A stretch of 64,000 nt of DNA from Roseateles toxinivorans (GCF_004362525.1 NZ_SNXS01000005.1:62001-126000); one strand, 5' to 3'. Counted from the stretch's first letter, positions 25,657-35,809 are shown. Numbers and translations: made by a program. The notes: generated by a model not told the origin, from the letters alone.

Positions 25657-26079
25657 ATGAAATTTCGCTCCGCCTTCCTGACCGCCCTGTTCGCCCTGTC
25701 GTCCAGCGCCTTTGCGGCCACGCCGCAGTACCTGGTGCTCGACCAATCGACGCCCAATCTGATCGACAAGGCCTCCGCGGCCGCGACCCTCAAGGAGATC
25801 ACCACCCCGCAGATGCTGAAGCTGTATTCGCCGAAGAAGTGGGGCTTCGCCACCGAGGTCGAAGGTGGCTTCACCGCCAGCAAAACCTGTGTGGTGACGG
25901 CGCGGGTGATGATGCTGCCGGTCGGCGTCAGCGGCAAGACCCTGGTCTTCAAGGCCGAGAAGAAGGTCACCACCTTCGACGCCCTGCCCGGGGCGACTCA
26001 GGAACAATGCAAGGAGCTGGCCAACGCCAAGCTCAAGGAAGCCGTTCAGGCGATGGTCTTCAGCCTGATCAAGTCCTGA
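25657..26079 (+). CDS. secreted protein of unknown function
   Basis: This 140-residue protein has a clear signal peptide (MKFRSAFLTALFALSSSAFA, cut before ATPQ). The mature part is basic and has two cysteines (TCVVTA and EQCKEL) that could form a disulfide. No family is recognised. It is probably periplasmic. A 14-bp hairpin follows 3 nt after the stop, and the gene appears monocistronic. Confidence 0.75.
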   Translation: MKFRSAFLTALFALSSSAFAATPQYLVLDQSTPNLIDKASAAATLKEITTPQMLKLYSPKKWGFATEVEGGFTASKTCVVTARVMMLPVGVSGKTLVFKAEKKVTTFDALPGATQEQCKELANAKLKEAVQAMVFSLIKS

Positions 26080-26082
26080 TCT

Positions 26083-26122
26083 AGGAGGCTGTCGGGTTTG
26101 GGGTCGGGCCCGACAGCCTCCT
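26083..26122. terminator. two-way terminator hairpin
   Basis: AGGAGGCTGTCGGG (26083-26096) and CCCGACAGCCTCCT (26109-26122) form a perfect 14-bp stem with a 12-nt loop between convergent genes. There is no long T-run on either side, so it may work partly as an RNA 3'-end protector. Confidence 0.75.
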
Positions 26123-26133
26123 CGCACTGACGT

Positions 26134-27054
26134 TCAGAACAGCACGGTCAAGATCATTACCAGTATCAGCGCGACCGAAACGGTCGAGCTGTAGAGGATG
26201 ATCAACAGCATGGCCCGCAGCAGGCCCAGCCACCAGCGTCCACCATAGACGCGTTGCTGGGCCATTTGCGTATAGACGGGAACGGCCAGCATCGCCAAGG
26301 CAGCCACCAAGGAGTTGCCGACCAGGGCCAAGGCGACCATCGCGAACCAGAAGGCATGGACATGCAGCGCAAACACCAAGTGTTCGGTGTAGCGCATATG
26401 CCGGTCAATGAACACCAGCTTCAACCACAGCGCGAACATCGGCAGCAGCAGGAACATCGCTGTGCCCCAGTGGCGAAGGAATCGTTCGGGGGCCGCCTCC
26501 AGCTCACGCCGCAGGGTCTTGGGATCGGCATCGAAGCGTTGCCCCAACCTCAGGCACAGCCCCGCGGGCAGACCCTCGCAATAGAAGGCGCCTTTCTCGT
26601 CCACGCCGGCGCGCATCGCGCCGGCATCGATGAAGGTCAGATCGCGGCCGGGCTTGAACTCTATCGGCTTGCCATCGGGCCGCACAGCGGGAAACTGGAT
26701 CGCGCCGCTGAAGCGCAACAGCAGCAGGGTCAGCACGCTGATCGTCAGGTACAGCCGCACCGGCAGCACATAGCGGCGCTTGCGGCCGGTCAGGTACTCC
26801 ACGGTCAGCCGACCCGGGCGGAACAGCAGCAGGGCCAGGGTGCGCCACAGCGCCCCCTCCATGGCCACATAGTTGCCACCCAGGTGCTGGATGAACTCAC
26901 CGACGGTGGGAGGCTTGGGCGAGGTGTCCTGCCCGCAGGCGGCACAGAACTTCGGGCGCGGCTCGCCCAGCACATAACCGCAGTTGCGGCAGCGCGTCTG
27001 CTGCACGGCCTGGCCCAGGGAGGAACCGCCGGCCTCCAATGTTTCAGCACTCAA
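26134..27054 (-). CDS. DUF3667 membrane protein with zinc ribbon
   Basis: The 306-residue protein starts with a zinc-ribbon pair (CRNCG and CAACG, about residues 22-43). Several membrane helices follow (ISVLTLLLLRF at about 104-114, MFLLLPMFALWLKLVF at about 195-210, and others to the end). This fits DUF3667, a family of unknown function. The frame starts at TTG 27054, and no ATG lies before the zinc ribbon. It is a single gene between two convergent or divergent neighbours. Confidence 0.8.
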   Translation of the reverse strand: MSAETLEAGGSSLGQAVQQTRCRNCGYVLGEPRPKFCAACGQDTSPKPPTVGEFIQHLGGNYVAMEGALWRTLALLLFRPGRLTVEYLTGRKRRYVLPVRLYLTISVLTLLLLRFSGAIQFPAVRPDGKPIEFKPGRDLTFIDAGAMRAGVDEKGAFYCEGLPAGLCLRLGQRFDADPKTLRRELEAAPERFLRHWGTAMFLLLPMFALWLKLVFIDRHMRYTEHLVFALHVHAFWFAMVALALVGNSLVAALAMLAVPVYTQMAQQRVYGGRWWLGLLRAMLLIILYSSTVSVALILVMILTVLF

Positions 27055-27131
27055 GACTTGACCCCATATTGATCCGGAACCCGTCCCCGGACAGAGAGAA
27101 TGTTACGTGCTGGGCCGGCGCGGGATGGCGA

Positions 27132-29876
27132 CTATTTTTCGACGAAGACGACGGCACTGCGAGACGGAATGCTGAAGCTGCCATCGGCGGCGTCGTAGCG
27201 GGCCAGCACCGCCGGCCTCGGGTCGCCCGCGCCGGGCCGCAGATGCACCGGGTGCAGCTCGTAGTCGCGGCCCTGCTCGGCGGCAATCCTCAGGCGCTGC
27301 GCCTGCGCGCCCACATTGATCAGGTAAAGCACCGTCTTGAATCCGGCATCGGCATGGCCTCGACCGTCCAGCCGGCCGACGATCAGCACCGGGTTCTGCT
27401 GCGGCCCGGTGTTGTGGAATTGCAGCCGGGCCCGGACCTCGGCGGCCGTGCGCAGGCGGAACAGGCCGGAGCTGGCCCGTATCGCCAGCAGGTCGCGGAA
27501 CATCTCGCGCGACATCGCGATCTCGGCCGGCCCGGGCTTGATCGCCGGGTTCGCCAGCAGCGGCAGGGCGAAGGGATACATCACCCCGTTGTCAGCCTTG
27601 GGCGGCGCACCGCTGCCGAAGTGATTGTCGGCATAGCTCCAGTCCAGTCGGTTGAACCAATCGCCCGAGTCGTAGCTGTTGCCGTCCAGCGACTTGGAGC
27701 GCAGAAGATCCTGCCCGGCATGGAAGTAGGCAACACCCTGGCTGAAGGCGGTGATGGCCGCGCCCAGCATCTGCACGCGGGCGCGGTCCTCGCGCGAGGT
27801 GGTCTGCGGCAGCCGGTAGGCATTGATGTCGAACAGGGTCTGGTTGTCGTGGTTCTCGACATAGTTCACGACCTCGCCCGGCTGGCTGACATAGCCGGCC
27901 GGTTGGCCGCTGTAGTCAAGCTGCTCCAGCCTCTTCAGCGCACCGTCATGGGTGGTCATCTCATAGTCGCGCAGCGAGCCGGCCAGCCCCACCCGCACCA
28001 GGTCGGCCGCCCGCAGCAGTTCGCTGCGCGGTCGTGGCGTGGTGACGCGCTCATTGGGGTCATGGACCAGGCCGTTGATATAGCCCTGGCTCGTCAGCAT
28101 CGCCTCGCCCGAGACGCCATGGCCGCCGCCGCGCACCGCGTCGCGCGTGCGGTCGCTGAAGGTGCCTATGCCCGAGCCGTTCAGTGACAGCTGCGAGGCC
28201 TGCACAAAGCGCGCGCCGTCGGCCACCTCGCCGAAATTCCAGCCCTCGCCGATCAGATTGATGTGCCGGCCCAGCGCGGCATCGAGCCGGGCCTGCAGGG
28301 CTTCCATCGCCGCGCGGGGCTGGTGCGCCATCAGATCGAAGCGGAAGGAGGCGATCTTGTAGGCCTGCGCCCACTGCAGCACCGAGTCGCTCATCAGCTT
28401 GGCCATCATGCGGTGCTCGGTGGCGGTGTTGTCGCAGCAGGTGGACTGCTCGACCTCGCCACGGGCATTGAGCCGCTGGTAGTAGCCAGGCACGATGCGG
28501 TCCAGCACCGATGTGTCTTTCTGCCCCGAGGCCGCCGTGTGGTTGTAGACCATGTCCATGCCCACGCGCAGCCCGGCGGCATGTAGGCCCATCACCATGC
28601 GGCGGAACTCGATGATGCGGCGCGCGCCATCGGCGGGGTCGGTGGAGTAGCTACCCTCGGGCGCATTGAAGTGATAGGGGTCGTAGCCCCAGTTGAAGCA
28701 GTCGCTCGCGGCCACCGCCATCACCGCGGCCTGCTGGGCTTCGCTGTCGGAGCCGGCGTCGGGCACCTTGGGTGTGATGCAGGCGGCCTCGGGCACGCTG
28801 GCAATATCGAACACCGGCAGCAGATGCACGTCGGTCAGCCCTGCTGCACCCAACGCGCGCAAGTGCCGCATGCCGTTCGACTCCGGCTCGGTGAAGGCCA
28901 GGTACTTGCCGCGATGTGCCGGCATCACGGAGGCATCGCCGATCGAGAAATCGCGCACATGCAACTCGTAGATCACCATATCGGTCTGCGCCAGCACCTT
29001 GGCCGGCGCGCGGCTGGCGTCCCAGCCGGCGGGCTTGAGCTTCGGGTCCTCGAGGTTGGCGACATAGCTGCGCCTGGAGTCGGTGGTCAGGCTGACCGAG
29101 TACGGATCGGTGACGCGGTTGCGCACCAGCCCCACGCCGCGCACGAACACATCGAGCACATAGCTGTAATAGCTGCCCGTCAGATCGCCCGGCAGCGCCA
29201 AGGACCAGACGCCGGTCGAGGGATCGAGCCGCAGGGCCTGAGCCGACAAGGCCCTGCCCGAGCCACCGGCGTAGCGACACAGGCTGACCCGTTGCGCGGT
29301 TGGCGCCCAGAGCTTGAAGCGGGTCGAGCCCGGCCCGGGCTTGACGCCCAGATCGTCCACCCGCTCGGCGGCGACATAGAGATCGTCCAGCGCGGCGGCG
29401 GCCTGCAGGCCGGTGGCGCGCTGGACGGTGCCGTCCGCCTGCTCCTGCACCAGCAGCATCTGCCCGCGATGCAGGGCCCTCAGATTGGGTGCGGAGACAC
29501 TCAAGCGCACGCCGGCCTGCAGGTACTTGAAGCGCTGCGCCAGCGCCTCAGGCAGCGGCGCGGTTCGTTCTGCGAGCGTCCAAGCGCCATCAGCGCCACT
29601 GACGCGCCGCCCGGGCTCGGCCCGCAGGCGCCCGTCGCGCGAGGCATAGAGCTTGAAGCGGCTGCCGGCTTCGGCACGGACGCCCGGCCACTGCAACAGC
29701 CTGGCACCCAGCCAGATGCCCTCGGCCGCGATCGCCTGTGCCGGCTGCAGCACCCGATGCAGCGCTTCGTCGTCGCAGGCCGCCGGCGCATTGGCGCTGG
29801 CCTGGCCCGGGTTCAGGCTCAGCAGCAGCACCACGGTCAAACCTTCAAGCAAGCGGATGCGCATCTTGTTTTTCAT
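27132..29876 (-). CDS. pulA: pullulanase-type debranching enzyme (GH13), exported
   Basis: This 914-residue enzyme would cleave alpha-1,6 branches in starch or pullulan. A signal peptide covers about residues 1-29. Before the catalytic barrel are a PulA N-terminal domain and a CBM48-like segment ([17 protein letters not shown]). GH13 motifs include [18 protein letters not shown] (the pullulanase signature), MVYNHT, FRFDLM (nucleophile Asp), [10 protein letters not shown] (acid Glu) and [11 protein letters not shown]. It is probably secreted or anchored outside. It is divergent from the amylase genes with a shared 100-nt control region. Confidence 0.93.
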   Translation of the reverse strand: MKNKMRIRLLEGLTVVLLLSLNPGQASANAPAACDDEALHRVLQPAQAIAAEGIWLGARLLQWPGVRAEAGSRFKLYASRDGRLRAEPGRRVSGADGAWTLAERTAPLPEALAQRFKYLQAGVRLSVSAPNLRALHRGQMLLVQEQADGTVQRATGLQAAAALDDLYVAAERVDDLGVKPGPGSTRFKLWAPTAQRVSLCRYAGGSGRALSAQALRLDPSTGVWSLALPGDLTGSYYSYVLDVFVRGVGLVRNRVTDPYSVSLTTDSRRSYVANLEDPKLKPAGWDASRAPAKVLAQTDMVIYELHVRDFSIGDASVMPAHRGKYLAFTEPESNGMRHLRALGAAGLTDVHLLPVFDIASVPEAACITPKVPDAGSDSEAQQAAVMAVAASDCFNWGYDPYHFNAPEGSYSTDPADGARRIIEFRRMVMGLHAAGLRVGMDMVYNHTAASGQKDTSVLDRIVPGYYQRLNARGEVEQSTCCDNTATEHRMMAKLMSDSVLQWAQAYKIASFRFDLMAHQPRAAMEALQARLDAALGRHINLIGEGWNFGEVADGARFVQASQLSLNGSGIGTFSDRTRDAVRGGGHGVSGEAMLTSQGYINGLVHDPNERVTTPRPRSELLRAADLVRVGLAGSLRDYEMTTHDGALKRLEQLDYSGQPAGYVSQPGEVVNYVENHDNQTLFDINAYRLPQTTSREDRARVQMLGAAITAFSQGVAYFHAGQDLLRSKSLDGNSYDSGDWFNRLDWSYADNHFGSGAPPKADNGVMYPFALPLLANPAIKPGPAEIAMSREMFRDLLAIRASSGLFRLRTAAEVRARLQFHNTGPQQNPVLIVGRLDGRGHADAGFKTVLYLINVGAQAQRLRIAAEQGRDYELHPVHLRPGAGDPRPAVLARYDAADGSFSIPSRSAVVFVEK

Positions 29877-29897
29877 CTGAAGTCGAATATCAAAATA

Positions 29898-29910
29898 GTA
29901 GCAAAACTAC
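29898..29910. promoter_or_regulatory. operator dyad GTAG-N5-CTAC (site 1)
   Basis: GTAGCAAAACTAC lies between pulA and the divergent amylase. Its reverse complement, GTAGTTTTGCTAC, differs at two positions from the dyad at 63182-63194. It sits 22 nt from pulA, where it could govern both directions. A candidate amylase promoter (TTCAAT at 29931, TATGCT at 29953) lies just downstream. Confidence 0.6.
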
Positions 29911-29976
29911 ATATCAACGCATCCACCCGTTTCAATTTTTTCTGAATTTCCCTATGCTTGATGTCTGTCACTGGGC

Positions 29977-31587
29977 ATGAATATGTACTTTAGCTACAAA
30001 TACAAGACACTGAAAGTGAGTCTGAGCGCAGCCTTGCTGCTGAGTCAGGCGGGGCTGTCGGCGGCGCCGGTGGACATCCGGCCGATCACGGCCCGCGATA
30101 CCGGCAGCCGCCTGGCACCGGGCTGGCAGCAGGGTGCCTTCATGGAGATCTTTGTGCGCGGCTACGCCGACAGCAATGGTGACGGCATCGGCGATCTGCG
30201 CGGCCTGATATCGAAGCTGGACTATCTGAAGGAGCTGGGCGTCAAGGGCCTGTGGCTGATGCCCATCACCGCCAGCTCGGACCATGACCACGGCTATGCG
30301 ACGACCGACTTCCGCGCGCTGGAGCCCGACTACGGCGGCATGGCCGACCTCGATGAGCTGCTGAAACAGGCCCACCGGCGCGGCATCGGCGTGATCATGG
30401 ACTATGTCGTCAACCACAGCTCGAAGTCACACCCGCTGTTCGAGCTGGCGGCATCGAGCCCCGGCAATACCTACCGCGACTGGTTCGTCTGGCAGGGACC
30501 GGCCCCCAATCCGGCGATCGAGGGCTGGGACATCTGGGGCAAGAACCCCTGGACGTCAACTGCCAACGGTGCCTACTTCGGCACCTTCGGCCCGCATATG
30601 CCCGACTTCAATCTGAAGCATCCGGCGGTGCGGGAGTATCACAGGAGCAGCCTGCGCTTCTGGCTGAACCGCGGACTGGATGGTTTCCGGCTTGATGCCG
30701 TGCCCCATCTGATAGAAAACGACGCTGTGCGCTGGAACGATCAGCCGGAGAGCCGCGCGCTGACCAACGAGCTGCGCCGGCTGATCACGGCGTACAAGCG
30801 GCGCCACGTCGTTTGCGAGGCCACCGCCAACCCGACGGTCTATGCCGCGCCCGATGTCTGTGGCAGCGCCTTTGCCTTCGGCCACGAGCAGCGCATCATC
30901 AAGGCCGCGCAGGGTGATGGTGAGGCCATCAAGGCGGTGGCCGACTACTTCAACACCGCACCGCTGACGATGGCGACGATGCTGTCCAACCATGACATCT
31001 TTGCCGGCGAACGGGTCTGGGACCAGTTGCAGGGCGATCTGGCCCGCTACAAGCTGGCCGCGGCCACCTATCTGCTGCAGCCGGGCACGCCCTTCATCTA
31101 CTACGGCGAGGAGATCGGCATGGCAGGCGTCAAGGGCCTGGCAGGCGACGAGCCGCTGCGCACACCGATGAGCTGGACGTCCGACTTGAGCGGCTTCAGC
31201 GCCAGCGGCAAGGCCTTCCGGCCGCTGTCACCGAACGCCACCAGCCAGAACGCGAAAGCCCAGGCGGCCGATCCGGACTCGATCCTGAACTTCTACAAGG
31301 TGATGCTGAAGCTGCGCAACGGCCTGCCGGCAATCGCCCGGGGCGACTACCGCGCCGCCCGCGCCGAGGGTCAGACCTTGAGCTTCCAGCGCGTGCTGGG
31401 GCGTCAGCACTGCCTGGTGGCGATCAACTATGCGGCCGAAACGCAGCGCCTGGGCGTGGAACAGCTGCCCGAGCGAACGCGCCTGCTCGCCGCCCATCCA
31501 CCCGGAGCGGCTGCGCTGCTGAGCAACGGCCAAGGCCGAGCGCAGATCGCCTTGCCCGCACAATCGCTGGCGGTGTATTGCCGATGA
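29977..31587 (+). CDS. alpha-amylase / alpha-glucosidase family protein (GH13), exported
   Basis: This 536-residue GH13 enzyme has an N-terminal signal region (to about residue 30). The catalytic triad is nucleophile Asp240 in GFRLDAVPHL, acid Glu281 in VVCEATANP, and Asp340 in LSNHD. Conserved region I DYVVNHSS and the GNGDGIGDLRGL-like DSNGDGIGDLRGLISKLDYL motif place it near oligo-1,6-glucosidase/trehalose synthase-type enzymes. It probably trims maltodextrins outside or in the periplasm. Its stop overlaps the next gene start (ATGA). Confidence 0.92.
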   Translation: MNMYFSYKYKTLKVSLSAALLLSQAGLSAAPVDIRPITARDTGSRLAPGWQQGAFMEIFVRGYADSNGDGIGDLRGLISKLDYLKELGVKGLWLMPITASSDHDHGYATTDFRALEPDYGGMADLDELLKQAHRRGIGVIMDYVVNHSSKSHPLFELAASSPGNTYRDWFVWQGPAPNPAIEGWDIWGKNPWTSTANGAYFGTFGPHMPDFNLKHPAVREYHRSSLRFWLNRGLDGFRLDAVPHLIENDAVRWNDQPESRALTNELRRLITAYKRRHVVCEATANPTVYAAPDVCGSAFAFGHEQRIIKAAQGDGEAIKAVADYFNTAPLTMATMLSNHDIFAGERVWDQLQGDLARYKLAAATYLLQPGTPFIYYGEEIGMAGVKGLAGDEPLRTPMSWTSDLSGFSASGKAFRPLSPNATSQNAKAQAADPDSILNFYKVMLKLRNGLPAIARGDYRAARAEGQTLSFQRVLGRQHCLVAINYAAETQRLGVEQLPERTRLLAAHPPGAAALLSNGQGRAQIALPAQSLAVYCR

Positions 31588-33443
31588 ACCTTCCGCAACA
31601 ACTGCTAGCTGCTGCGGCCCTGACCGCCGGACTGATGACCTCAAGCCCCGCTCAAACCCTCACCCGCATCGAACCCGAGAACTGGTGGGTCGGCATGCAG
31701 GAGCCCACCGTGCAACTGCTGGTGCAGGGCGAGCGCATCGCGGAGTTGCAGCCGCAGCTGCAGCACGCCGGCGTGAGCTTGCAACGAGTGACCCGAGGCG
31801 ACAGCCCCAACTACCTGTTCCTGGACCTCAAGCTCGATGCCCAGGCAAGACCCGGCACCGTTGAGCTGCGCTTCGAGCGCGAGGGCAAGACCGTGCTGAC
31901 CCACGGCTACCCGCTGCTGGCGCGGGCACCGGGCTCGGCCCAGCGCCAGGGCTTTGGTCCGCGGGACGCGATCTACCTGATCGTTCCCGACCGCTTTGCC
32001 AAAGGCGGCACGGCCGGTGACACCGCCCAGGGCCTGCGCGAGGGCCCGAACCGCAGCGCGCCCGGCGGACGCCACGGCGGCGACCTCGCCGGCATGCGCC
32101 AGCATCTGAACTACGTCGCGGCGATGGGCTTCACCCAGATCTGGCCGACGCCGCTGACCGAGAACGATGCAGCCAGCTACAGCTACCACGGCTATGCCAG
32201 CACCGACTTCTACAAGATCGATCCGCGCTTGGGCAGCCGCGAGGACTATCTGGCCCTGGCGCGCGAGGCTGGCGCCAAGGGCATTGGCCTGATCCAGGAC
32301 ATCGTGCTCAACCATATCGGCGCCAATCACTGGTGGATGCGCGACCCGCCCACGCGGGACTGGGTCAACCGATGGCCCGGCTACACCGAGACCAACCACG
32401 CGCGCACCACCCTGCAGGACCCCTATGCCAGCACCAGTGACCGCCGGCGGTTTGCCGATGGCTGGTTCAGCCCCAATATGCCCGACCTGAACCAGCGCCA
32501 GCCGCTGCTGGCCAACTACCTGATTCAGATGAGCATCTGGTGGGTCGAGACGGCCGGCCTGTCCGGCCTGCGCACCGACACCTATTCGTACTCGGATCGG
32601 GACTTCCTGGCCCGCTGGTCGCAGCGCCTTCTGAAGGAGTATCCGCAGCTGAATATGGTCGGCGAGGAATGGAGCCCGCACCCGGCCATCGTGTCCTACT
32701 GGCAGCGCGGCAAGCGCAACCACGATGGCTATGTCTCGAACATGCCCGGCCTGATGGACTTCCCGCTGCACGGCGCGCTGCTGGCAGCGCTGAGCGAAAG
32801 CGATGGCCATGACAGCGGCTTCACCAAGCTGTACGAGGCGCTGGCCCATGACTTCGTCTATCCGGACCCGGCGCGGCTGGTGCTGTTCCCGGGCAATCAC
32901 GACACGCCGCGCATCTACTCGCTTCTGCATCAAGACCTGGCCCTTTACAAGATGGCTATGGCCTATATCGCGACCACCCGGCGCATACCGCAGTTCTTCT
33001 ATGGCGACGAAGTATTGCTGCAAAGCCCGCGCCAGCGCGACGATGGTGCGGTGCGGGGCGACTTTCCTGGGGGCTGGCAGGGCGACGCGGTCAATGCCTT
33101 CACCGGCGCGGGCCTGAGCCCGGCGCAGCGCGAAGCGCAGGACTTCATGCGCCGGCTGCTGAACTGGCGCAGGCAGTCGAGGGCGGTTCACGAGGGCGCG
33201 CTGATGCAGTTCGCACCGGAGCAGGGCCTGTATGTGTTCTTCCGCTACCTGCCCGGTGACGCCGCCAAAGTGATGGTGGTGCTGAACAAGAACAGCACCG
33301 ACACGCCGCTGGACACGCGGCGCTTCAGCGAGATGCTGAGCCCCTCGTCGGTTGGCACCGATGTACTGACCGGCGCACGGCACGAACTCGGCCAGATGCT
33401 GCGCGTGCCGGCTCGAGCAGCCCTGGTGCTGGAGGTACGCTAG
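31584..33443 (+). CDS. cyclomaltodextrinase/neopullulanase-like GH13, periplasmic
   Basis: This 619-residue enzyme has a signal peptide (to about residue 24). An N-terminal beta domain follows (IEPENWWVGMQEPTVQLLV...), as in SusA-type neopullulanases. The catalytic barrel holds QDIVLNHIGANHWWM, nucleophile Asp332 in GLRTDTY, acid Glu361 in VGEEW, and Asp440 in GNHD. The GWFSPNMPDLNQ stretch is typical of cyclomaltodextrinases. ATG 31584 overlaps the amylase stop; the TTG two codons upstream is less likely. It probably cuts imported oligomers in the periplasm. Confidence 0.93.
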   Translation: MNLPQQLLAAAALTAGLMTSSPAQTLTRIEPENWWVGMQEPTVQLLVQGERIAELQPQLQHAGVSLQRVTRGDSPNYLFLDLKLDAQARPGTVELRFEREGKTVLTHGYPLLARAPGSAQRQGFGPRDAIYLIVPDRFAKGGTAGDTAQGLREGPNRSAPGGRHGGDLAGMRQHLNYVAAMGFTQIWPTPLTENDAASYSYHGYASTDFYKIDPRLGSREDYLALAREAGAKGIGLIQDIVLNHIGANHWWMRDPPTRDWVNRWPGYTETNHARTTLQDPYASTSDRRRFADGWFSPNMPDLNQRQPLLANYLIQMSIWWVETAGLSGLRTDTYSYSDRDFLARWSQRLLKEYPQLNMVGEEWSPHPAIVSYWQRGKRNHDGYVSNMPGLMDFPLHGALLAALSESDGHDSGFTKLYEALAHDFVYPDPARLVLFPGNHDTPRIYSLLHQDLALYKMAMAYIATTRRIPQFFYGDEVLLQSPRQRDDGAVRGDFPGGWQGDAVNAFTGAGLSPAQREAQDFMRRLLNWRRQSRAVHEGALMQFAPEQGLYVFFRYLPGDAAKVMVVLNKNSTDTPLDTRRFSEMLSPSSVGTDVLTGARHELGQMLRVPARAALVLEVR

Positions 33444-33463
33444 CCGCGCCCCTCACTCGACAC

Positions 33464-33690
33464 GTGAAACATGAGGCGGCAGGACCGAGGACGCGCCGGC
33501 CGCTGCGGGCTGAAGCATTGTCCCGCCCTGGACGGTCCGAACCTCGGCTTCTTGATGCCCGCTGCGACCGGCGCACCCTCGCCCCTGCTGCAACGGGTGT
33601 GCAGGCTCGCCACTCCGCAAGGCACGCGCACGAGGCAGAGATGGCTGCCACCAGCGCATCCGCAGTGGGGTCGGGGGGCCGCCAAGAAGC
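33464..33690. repeat. dispersed intergenic repeat, copy 1 (truncated)
   Basis: This copy fills most of the 392-nt gap after the neopullulanase gene. It shares long near-identical stretches with 60217-60430, for example GAGGCGGCAGGA, GCGCGCCGGCCGCTGCGG-type cores and GATGCCCGCTGCGACCGGC. At its right end it matches only the start of copy 2's second arm (CCGCAGTGGGG...GGGGGGCCG) and then diverges, so the element lacks its right arm. Short frames inside are not convincing genes. The remaining 33691-33835 shows nothing clear beyond the Shine-Dalgarno of the next gene. Confidence 0.75.
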
Positions 33691-33835
33691 AACGAGGCGA
33701 TCCGTTTCATTTCCGGCCTGACACAAACCGCGAACAAGACCTTACGAAGAGGCAACAGCCGCGCAACCCGTGCCGGTTGGAATCCAAGGCGGTTGGCGCG
33801 CGGCGCCGGTCGCTGGATTCAAACAAGGACACGGA

Positions 33836-35152
33836 ATGAAAAGAAGCGAATGGATGAGGGGCGGCCTGGCCGGCCTGCTCGTGGTGGGCGCAGCCCTGCT
33901 GGCGGCCTGCGGCGGTGGCAGCGACGGCTCGGGCACGACTCAGGTACGCCTGGTCAATGCCACGGTGGGCGTGAGCTCGCTGGACCTGTATGCCAGCGAC
34001 AGCCTGCTGCTCAGCGGCGTGGGCGGCAACGCGGCCAGCGCCTACAAGGACGCCAGCACCGGCAACTACACGATCAAGGCCACCAACACCGGCTCGGCCA
34101 CCGCCCTGTCCAGCGCCTCGCCCACCTTCGAGAAAGACGTTGCCTACACCGTCGTCACCTGGGGTCTGGCCGGCGCCACCCAGACCTTTTACTTCCCCGA
34201 CAACGAAGAGGCGCCAAGCGCCGGCCTGGCCAAGGTGCGGCTGTTCAACACCTCGCTGGACGCCGGTGCGCTGGACCTCTACCTGACCGCCAGCAATGCC
34301 GACCTGGGCAGCGCCACACCAGTGGTCAGCGCCATCAGCGGCAGCCGCTTCAGCGGCTATAGCGAGGTCACTGCCGGCACCTACCGCCTGCGCGTGACGG
34401 CAACCGGCAGCAAGACCGATGTGCGGCTGGACCTGCCCTCGGTCAACCTGACGGCACTGGATGTGTTCACCCTGATCACCCAGCCCAGCCAGAGCGGCAT
34501 GCTGGTTCATGGCCTGCAACTGCTGCAAAAGGGCGCCGTCGTGGCCAGCCCCAACACCCAGGCCCGCGTGCGCCTGGTGGCCAGCGTGGCCGGCAACGGC
34601 GCCGTCACCGCCAACGTCGGCAGCAGCTCGCTGAATGTGGGCCTGCCCTCGCCCTCGGTCGGCAGCTATGTGCTGGTGCCGGCCGGCAGCCAGGTGCTCA
34701 GCGCCCAGGTCAGCGGCACGACCCTGGCGCCCGAAACGCAAAGCCTGGTGGCGGGTGGGGACTACACCCTGCTGGCCCATGGCGCGCTGGCGGCCCCCAA
34801 GCTGACCCTGATCGCCGACGACAACCGCCTGCCCAGCAGCAGCACCAGCGCCAAGATGCGGCTGATCAACGGTGTGTCCGGCCAGGGCGGCCTGACCATG
34901 GCGGTTGACTTCAGTGCCGTGGCCAATAACGTGGCCGTGGGCAGCGCCTCCGACTTCGCCCTGGTGCCCAGCAACAGCGCCGCCCGCATCGACGTGACCT
35001 CGGGCCTGACCGGTACCACCCTGTACAGCAGCAGCACAACGACCACCAACGGCACGGCGACCACGATCAACATCCTGCAGCAGGGTGTCTACACCCTGTT
35101 CATGCTGGATGGGGCGGCCAGCCCCAGCGGCGCGCTGCGCAGGGAGCGTTAA
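33836..35152 (+). CDS. DUF4397 lipoprotein
   Basis: This 438-residue predicted lipoprotein has a signal with lipobox LLAACGGG at about residues 18-25. The rest has DUF4397-type beta repeats (QVRLVNATVGVSSLDLYASD; AKVRLFNTSLDAGALDLYLT; ARVRLVASVAG; AKMRLINGVSG), at least three to four units rich in Ser, Thr and Ala. ATG 33836 follows AAGGA. Placed between amylases and a TonB-dependent receptor, it could be a surface or periplasmic glycan-binding partner, but that is inference. A strong terminator lies 98 nt downstream. Confidence 0.82.
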   Translation: MKRSEWMRGGLAGLLVVGAALLAACGGGSDGSGTTQVRLVNATVGVSSLDLYASDSLLLSGVGGNAASAYKDASTGNYTIKATNTGSATALSSASPTFEKDVAYTVVTWGLAGATQTFYFPDNEEAPSAGLAKVRLFNTSLDAGALDLYLTASNADLGSATPVVSAISGSRFSGYSEVTAGTYRLRVTATGSKTDVRLDLPSVNLTALDVFTLITQPSQSGMLVHGLQLLQKGAVVASPNTQARVRLVASVAGNGAVTANVGSSSLNVGLPSPSVGSYVLVPAGSQVLSAQVSGTTLAPETQSLVAGGDYTLLAHGALAAPKLTLIADDNRLPSSSTSAKMRLINGVSGQGGLTMAVDFSAVANNVAVGSASDFALVPSNSAARIDVTSGLTGTTLYSSSTTTTNGTATTINILQQGVYTLFMLDGAASPSGALRRER

Positions 35153-35250
35153 GCCTCTCAGCGGCCCCGCAAGACCTTCAGACACCGATCCCCAGACTGG
35201 TGCCAAGCCCCTCGGGGGGAGCGCACCGCCGTGGTGCCCACCCTCGTTCA

Positions 35251-35285
35251 CCGCCCTCCGGCTCGCCGGAAGGGCGGTTTTTTTT
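35251..35285 (+). terminator. terminator after the DUF4397 gene
   Basis: CCGCCCT-CCGG pairs with CCGG-AGGGCGG around a CTCG loop (one bulged A) and is followed by eight T (35278-35285). This is a classical rho-independent terminator on the plus strand. Confidence 0.92.
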
Positions 35286-35562
35286 CCAGCTGCCAATGCC
35301 GGGTTCACATCCTTGCGCACGAACCGGGCCGACACCCGCGAATCGCGTCATCACCCTTAAACATTTGCGCAACATACTTGCCGCATTGCTGAAATCGCAG
35401 GCGATGCAATGGGCTTGGACCGGGCCCTGGACCGACCAGGTCAGCGCTTGATTGAGGTGAATTGCCTGGGGCAAGATAGGCCGAACGGCCCATCAATGTC
35501 ATCAAGCACAAAGCCATAAAGCTTTCAAGCCGTAGTTTCTCGGGTCCGGTCAAACCCCGAAA

Positions 35563-35576
35563 GAAAACGTTTGCGA
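35563..35576. promoter_or_regulatory. LacI-like operator candidate, copy 1
   Basis: GAAAACGTTTGCGA contains the palindrome AAACGTTT with a central CG, the usual core of LacI/GalR-family operators. It is identical to the 14-mer at 35796-35809. Confidence 0.55.
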
Positions 35577-35599
35577 CCACCCCTGGTGGTACATTTTTT
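35576..35599 (+). terminator. hairpin with T-run in the receptor leader
   Basis: ACCACC-CCT-GGTGGT is followed by ACA and six T. It starts at the last base of the first operator copy. It could be a leader terminator/attenuator or simply end read-through. Confidence 0.5.
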
Positions 35600-35795
35600 G
35601 GATTCAGATTGATCGAATGTGGCTTCTTCAGTCCGTCAGCCCAGGGACAGTACACAGGCCCAAGCGGCCGGCCCTTGCACAGCGACGGGCATGGTAATTG
35701 CGAGATGTCATCTTGTTTGTGACTAGCGCATGGGGCCGCAGAGCAAGGCGGGCCACGGGTCGGGACCTTTTTGAAATGGTCAGGGCAAGGAAGAG

Positions 35796-35809
35796 GAAAA
35801 CGTTTGCGA
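35796..35809. promoter_or_regulatory. LacI-like operator candidate, copy 2
   Basis: This is a second exact GAAAACGTTTGCGA, 233 nt after the first and 160 nt before the receptor ATG. Paired sites at this distance would allow looping by a tetrameric LacI-type regulator. Confidence 0.55.
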
